Shown: piece after piece, positions 61,601-64,000 of the stretch
How positions within the stretch are numbered: position 1 is the stretch's first letter
Layout: the number at the start of each line of letters is the position of its first letter
Program-made: the position numbers and the translations under genes
Source of the DNA: Rachycentron canadum
Taxonomy: Eukaryota; Chordata; Actinopteri; Carangiformes; Rachycentridae
Reading direction: 5' to 3'
NCBI GenBank assembly: GCA_038496675.1
Contig: CM076660.1
Coordinates: 6,271,303 to 6,335,302, forward strand
DNA length: 64,000 nt
The notes under the pieces: model-generated
The model's database searches: none
What the model was told of the DNA's origin: nothing
Seen by the model: the letters and a program-made list of their open reading frames with translations, nothing else

Positions 61601-63310
61601 CAGCCAGGCAGGAGAGTGGTGGAGAGGGAAAAGGGAGTGGTGAGTGGAAACGGCAGTGTAGTGGAGAGGGGTAGAAGATGAAAGCAGTAGCCACCGAAAC
61701 ACTGGGTTAAAATGGAGCAGAAAAGCACAGAGGTGTCTCACAGTGCAGCTGAAGATGGAGAAGGGAAAAAAAGGGAGAGAAGAAAGCAAAGACCAGGGTG
61801 TACGGGTTAAGGAAGAGGAAAGAACTGAGGGGCTCCTCTGAACAAGAGCTCTTACAAGCAGCAAGAATCTAGCCAAACAGAGAATAGTTTGGAGACAGAC
61901 TTCATAAGATAAGAAGACGCCATGAGGGGAAAGTTGTGTAGTGGTGAGTTCCTCTTTGCTGTCTGCTTTTAAGAGTTATTCAGGATAATAGAGATACTAG
62001 CTCTGAATGCTTGTTGGATAAATGAATGGAAAACATTAGAAATTAGTTAAAATCCAATGCCTTTTTGAATTAAATTAAGTTAAATTTAGAGTAAAACCTA
62101 GGACGGGAAAAGTTGATGTGCATGTGATTGACATGGAACGTTCTGTTTGTGGCCTTGATAGCGATGAAAAAATACTTCGAAGTGATGAGGCATATAAGCT
62201 GATATTATATTACATCTGCAGTGCGCTCATTGCATAGTCAACCCTGCTTCAGAGGGCAGATCAATAACTCGGCATCTTCCTGTGTGTATCCAATTCAGCC
62301 ATTTTTGTTGTGGGTCTAAAAAAAAGGCTAAAAAAAAAAAAAAAAAAACACCTTCCAGGACATTTTCAGGCTTCGACAAAATGAATCATAAGTGCAAGGA
62401 CAGTACACAGAGAGACAGCAAGGAGAGGAGGTGAGGAGGAGTTACCAACCTGAGAGCACAGCAGCATTACAAGCTCCACCACAGACGTGCTAGACTTCAT
62501 ACACACCAGACCTGCGGCACAAAGACACACCGCACAGTCAGGAGCATCTCTCTCTTTCTCTCTGACACACACACACACAAAATACACAAAAATATCATCA
62601 AAGACGACACTGTAGTGTCAGTGGTTTTTGCTGTTGTTTACAGTCATCGTAGTCAAGTTTATAAAAAGCATGCCACAGAGAAGACAGGAACAAACAGTAG
62701 AGAAAAAAAAAGAGAGAGAGGAGAGGAAGCAGAGAGTGAGGAGAGGGAGAGATCAACATAGAGACAGTGGATCACGAAAACAGGACGCCAGGAAGCAGGT
62801 GGGCAGAGGGAGGAATGCATCACATTTAAAACCGTCTATCATAGCAGCAGCTTTCATGCTGAGACTGAACATAATCTGATCTAAAGGCGTTGATGTTTCC
62901 TGGCTAGCTGATTGAAAATGGTGCAAAATACTAAATTCATACCTGCTTGACGAATGAGTGAAGCAGCCAGCTCAAAGACAATCACTCACTCACTCATTCA
63001 TTCACTCACTCACTCACTCAGCACACACTCGTTCAATCACTCGTTTCTTTCTATCTCACACATATCTTTTTCTTTCTCTCACGCACACGCACACACACAC
63101 ACCGCGGTGAGGGACAGTGAATGGGGAGACTCCACAGAGAGACGCCAGTTAGAGAAAAAGGAGCCGTGTACAGCACCTGTACCTTCTATGAGCAGTTCCT
63201 GCCCATGGCTACCCAGAAGTGTCCTGGACAGGAAGGGGGCAAAGTCCACAAAAATCTCCCTCAGCAGGGGGGCCACCTTCTCCAGAGCACGCTCCAGCTT
63301 GGTGGTGATA
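47822..63310 (-). CDS. nbea: nbea (neurobeachin), C-terminal half, 25 coding exons (partial)
   Basis: The exons join in frame for the last 1,064 residues: 47822-47912, 48177-48328, 48480-48676, 48840-48941, 49063-49233, 49557-49712, 49982-50053, 51397-51589, 52269-52358, 52685-52849, 52953-53105, 53553-53672, 53792-53932, 54129-54241, 55431-55546, 55745-55847, 57049-57166, 57331-57467, 57931-58080, 58176-58300, 59272-59438, 60237-60345, 60813-60877, 62450-62511, 63183-63310. Neurobeachin is a large neuronal BEACH protein and A-kinase anchor needed for receptor traffic to synapses. In N-to-C order are the ERALEKVAPLLREIF region, the DUF1088-type region (CDHLISAAKHRDHVTANQLK), the PH-like domain, BEACH and WD40 repeats ending RWHYEHQNRY. 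It matches NBEA better than LRBA throughout, for example CFLPQSPLMF and NNSGVNKRQ. The PKA-binding segment and N terminus lie right of the window. Which teleost duplicate it is cannot be told. Confidence 0.97.
50281..50575 (-). repeat. Probable diverged fish interspersed repeat in nbea intron
   Basis: The start (attcattttattatcctaag...gggaaa) and the later blocks (gataaaggagcttttagtcc, ctctggatctacggcctgag) resemble a common teleost repeat that opens with a 'tttattgtcc...ggggaaa' motif. The match is from memory and partial. Strand and family are uncertain. Confidence 0.45.
50686..50739. repeat. (CA)n dinucleotide array, 54 bp
   Basis: A pure CA run within an nbea intron, about 650 bp from the nearest exon. 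Confidence 0.98.
52269..55546 (-). other. nbea: nbea exons encoding the BEACH domain
   Basis: Seven exons encode the BEACH fold from PRQLFKSSNMTQRWQRREIS through GRTYNDLNQYPIFPWVL, PIGALNPKRAAFYAERYE, DVKELIPEFYYLPEMF and [20 protein letters not shown] to TPSQLLIEPHPPR-type sequence (here IPSQLLIEPHPPRSS). These are the most conserved segments of the family. The most 5' of them, 55431-55546, follows an acceptor embedded in a (TG)n array. Confidence 0.9.
53284..53400. repeat. Possible SINE-like fragment in nbea intron
   Basis: The phrase aagtcaattcttatttgtaaagcaactgaaa...ctcaagatact resembles the 'tttatttataaagcgc...tctcaaggcg' portion of common fish repeats. It is short and diverged. Confidence 0.3.
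55552..55656. repeat. nbea: (CA)n array, 105 bp with one N, at an nbea 3' splice site
   Basis: A CA run with an ambiguous base at 55609, probably an assembly or length uncertainty. Read on the nbea strand it is (TG)n, running into TGTGTCCCAG directly before exon 55431-55546. Confidence 0.98.
55745..57467 (-). other. nbea: nbea exons encoding the PH-BEACH domain
   Basis: Three exons (57331-57467, 57049-57166, 55745-55847) encode the PH-like module that packs on the BEACH domain: GPVVLSTPAQLVAPVVVARG, TTTEIYFEVDEED, EGLHGKWMFSEIRAVFSRRY, LLQNTGLEVFMANRTSVMF and VYSLPRVGVGTSYGLP. Frame and phase are exact across all three. The 1.2-kb intron between the last two contains a MITE-like copy. Confidence 0.9.
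56213..56602. repeat. MITE-like repeat, copy 3, in nbea intron
   Basis: It begins TTTAAAGGGGATATTTT and ends in the inverse TTAGCTCCTTTAA. The core GGTTAGCATGCTAACTTCAG, the block GCTGGAGATGATTAAA and the block AGCTATATAGCGAGAGCA align with copies 1 and 2. It lies in the intron between exons 55745-55847 and 57049-57166. Confidence 0.65.
62332..62349. repeat. Poly(A) run in nbea intron
   Basis: An 18-bp A run. The same intron also holds CACTCACTCA-type tetranucleotide repeats at about 62980-63020. Confidence 0.9.
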
Positions 63311-64000
63311 CTGTGGCAGGAAAATAAGCGAGAGAAAAGATGAAGAGAATGGGAGTGAAGATTAAAACAAGCAACATACAAGATGAGGGTAGAAGAGCAT
63401 GTAAGGGAGAAACTCAGGGGGATGCACAGTGGGTGAGAGAGAAGGGGGGGGACATGCTAGACTGATATGAGTAGAGATAGGAGAGAGGAAGAGAGGACGA
63501 ATTACACAAAAGTGGAGACGAGAGAGGGCAAGAGAGGCTGAGAGAGGTAAAAGAGAAGGAACTAGACAAATGTCTGAAATGGTCACAGAAGACATGAAAA
63601 ACGTACAGAATCAAAGAGAATGTAATGATGTTTGGTATGTAAGCACTATGCCTGGGTTAGTATTGATTGATGATGCAAGAGACTAATCGCTGAGCTAATA
63701 AACTTGGCTTCATGAGATGAGTGAACCTTAAAGTGCAAAACAACTAAGCCTCCATAGGAAAAAGGTCTTTATTTTAAACTGCACTGGAGAATACTGGATA
63801 TATTGTATCTCGACTTGGCTTGTAAGTACTACACATTTCTATATTAGTGCCTTTGTGTGTACAGGTGTCGAGTAAAATATTTTCTTATTCTATGTTCATT
63901 TAAGAAATGGAGGGAGAGTAAGGCAGGACGGATATACAGCAAAGCAGCCATGATGGCAGTGAAGTGCATCCTCTTGACCTTATAAGCATGTGGCTTCTGA
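63311..64000 (-). other. nbea: nbea intron at right edge
   Basis: Sequence upstream of the exon 63183-63310. The acceptor (CTGCCACAG) is clean, and I see no further exon. It contains purine-rich sequence near 63420-63560, which gives spurious minus-strand frames. Confidence 0.75.

Noticed and set aside
62980..63020. CACTCACTCA repeats considered as a CRISPR-like or regulated array
   Set aside because: A simple tetranucleotide repeat with no spacers, in vertebrate intron DNA.

Overview
This is vertebrate genomic DNA, most likely from a ray-finned (percomorph-type) teleost. The signs are spliced orthologues of a conserved vertebrate block with short introns, fish-type dispersed repeats, a degenerate Tc1-like transposon, many poly(A) runs and several long (CA)n/(TG)n arrays. 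There is no prokaryotic organisation, and no viral gene or CRISPR array was recognised. Exons were worked out by hand from splice sites, reading-frame phase and remembered family sequences, so exon boundaries are well supported. UTRs, promoters and poly(A) sites are inferred.

Layout, left to right. (1) About 1-4.6 kb, minus strand: the 5' end of dclk1 (doublecortin-like kinase 1). Two coding exons cover the first DCX domain and the start of the second; the kinase part lies beyond the left edge. (2) 8.3-13.9 kb, minus: ccdc169, seven exons giving about 215 aa of coiled coil, with a Tc1-like transposon in intron 2. (3) 14.7-20.3 kb, minus: spart (spartin/SPG20), seven coding exons, 603 aa, with MIT domain, PPAY motif and senescence domain. 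(4) 20.75-24.5 kb, minus: ccna1 (cyclin A1), eight coding exons, 408 aa, with destruction box and cyclin box. (5) 24.5-43.1 kb: a gene-poor interval of about 18.6 kb with dispersed repeats and microsatellites. (6) 43.15-43.5 kb, plus: sertm1, one coding exon, 113 aa. (7) 47.8-63.3 kb, minus: the 3' half of nbea (neurobeachin), 25 coding exons for the C-terminal 1,064 residues (DUF1088-type region, PH-BEACH, BEACH and WD40 repeats). The rest of nbea lies beyond the right edge.

The genes do not form a pathway. They are members of the conserved NBEA-DCLK1-CCDC169-SPART-CCNA1-SERTM1 neighbourhood (human 13q13), with a different local order and orientation. They act separately in microtubule binding and neuronal migration (dclk1), endosome/lipid-droplet biology (spart), germline cell cycle (ccna1), and neuronal membrane traffic (nbea). 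Functions of ccdc169 and sertm1 are poorly known.

The points most worth a second look are: a (TG)n array that replaces the polypyrimidine tract of an nbea acceptor; a GTG where the usual dclk1 ATG should be; an RFX X-box-like palindrome just upstream of the ccdc169 start; a three-copy MITE-like repeat with TTAAAGGAGC-type ends; and an unexplained pair of opposed splice donors at 41.66-41.68 kb. I did not find a convincing new biological system.
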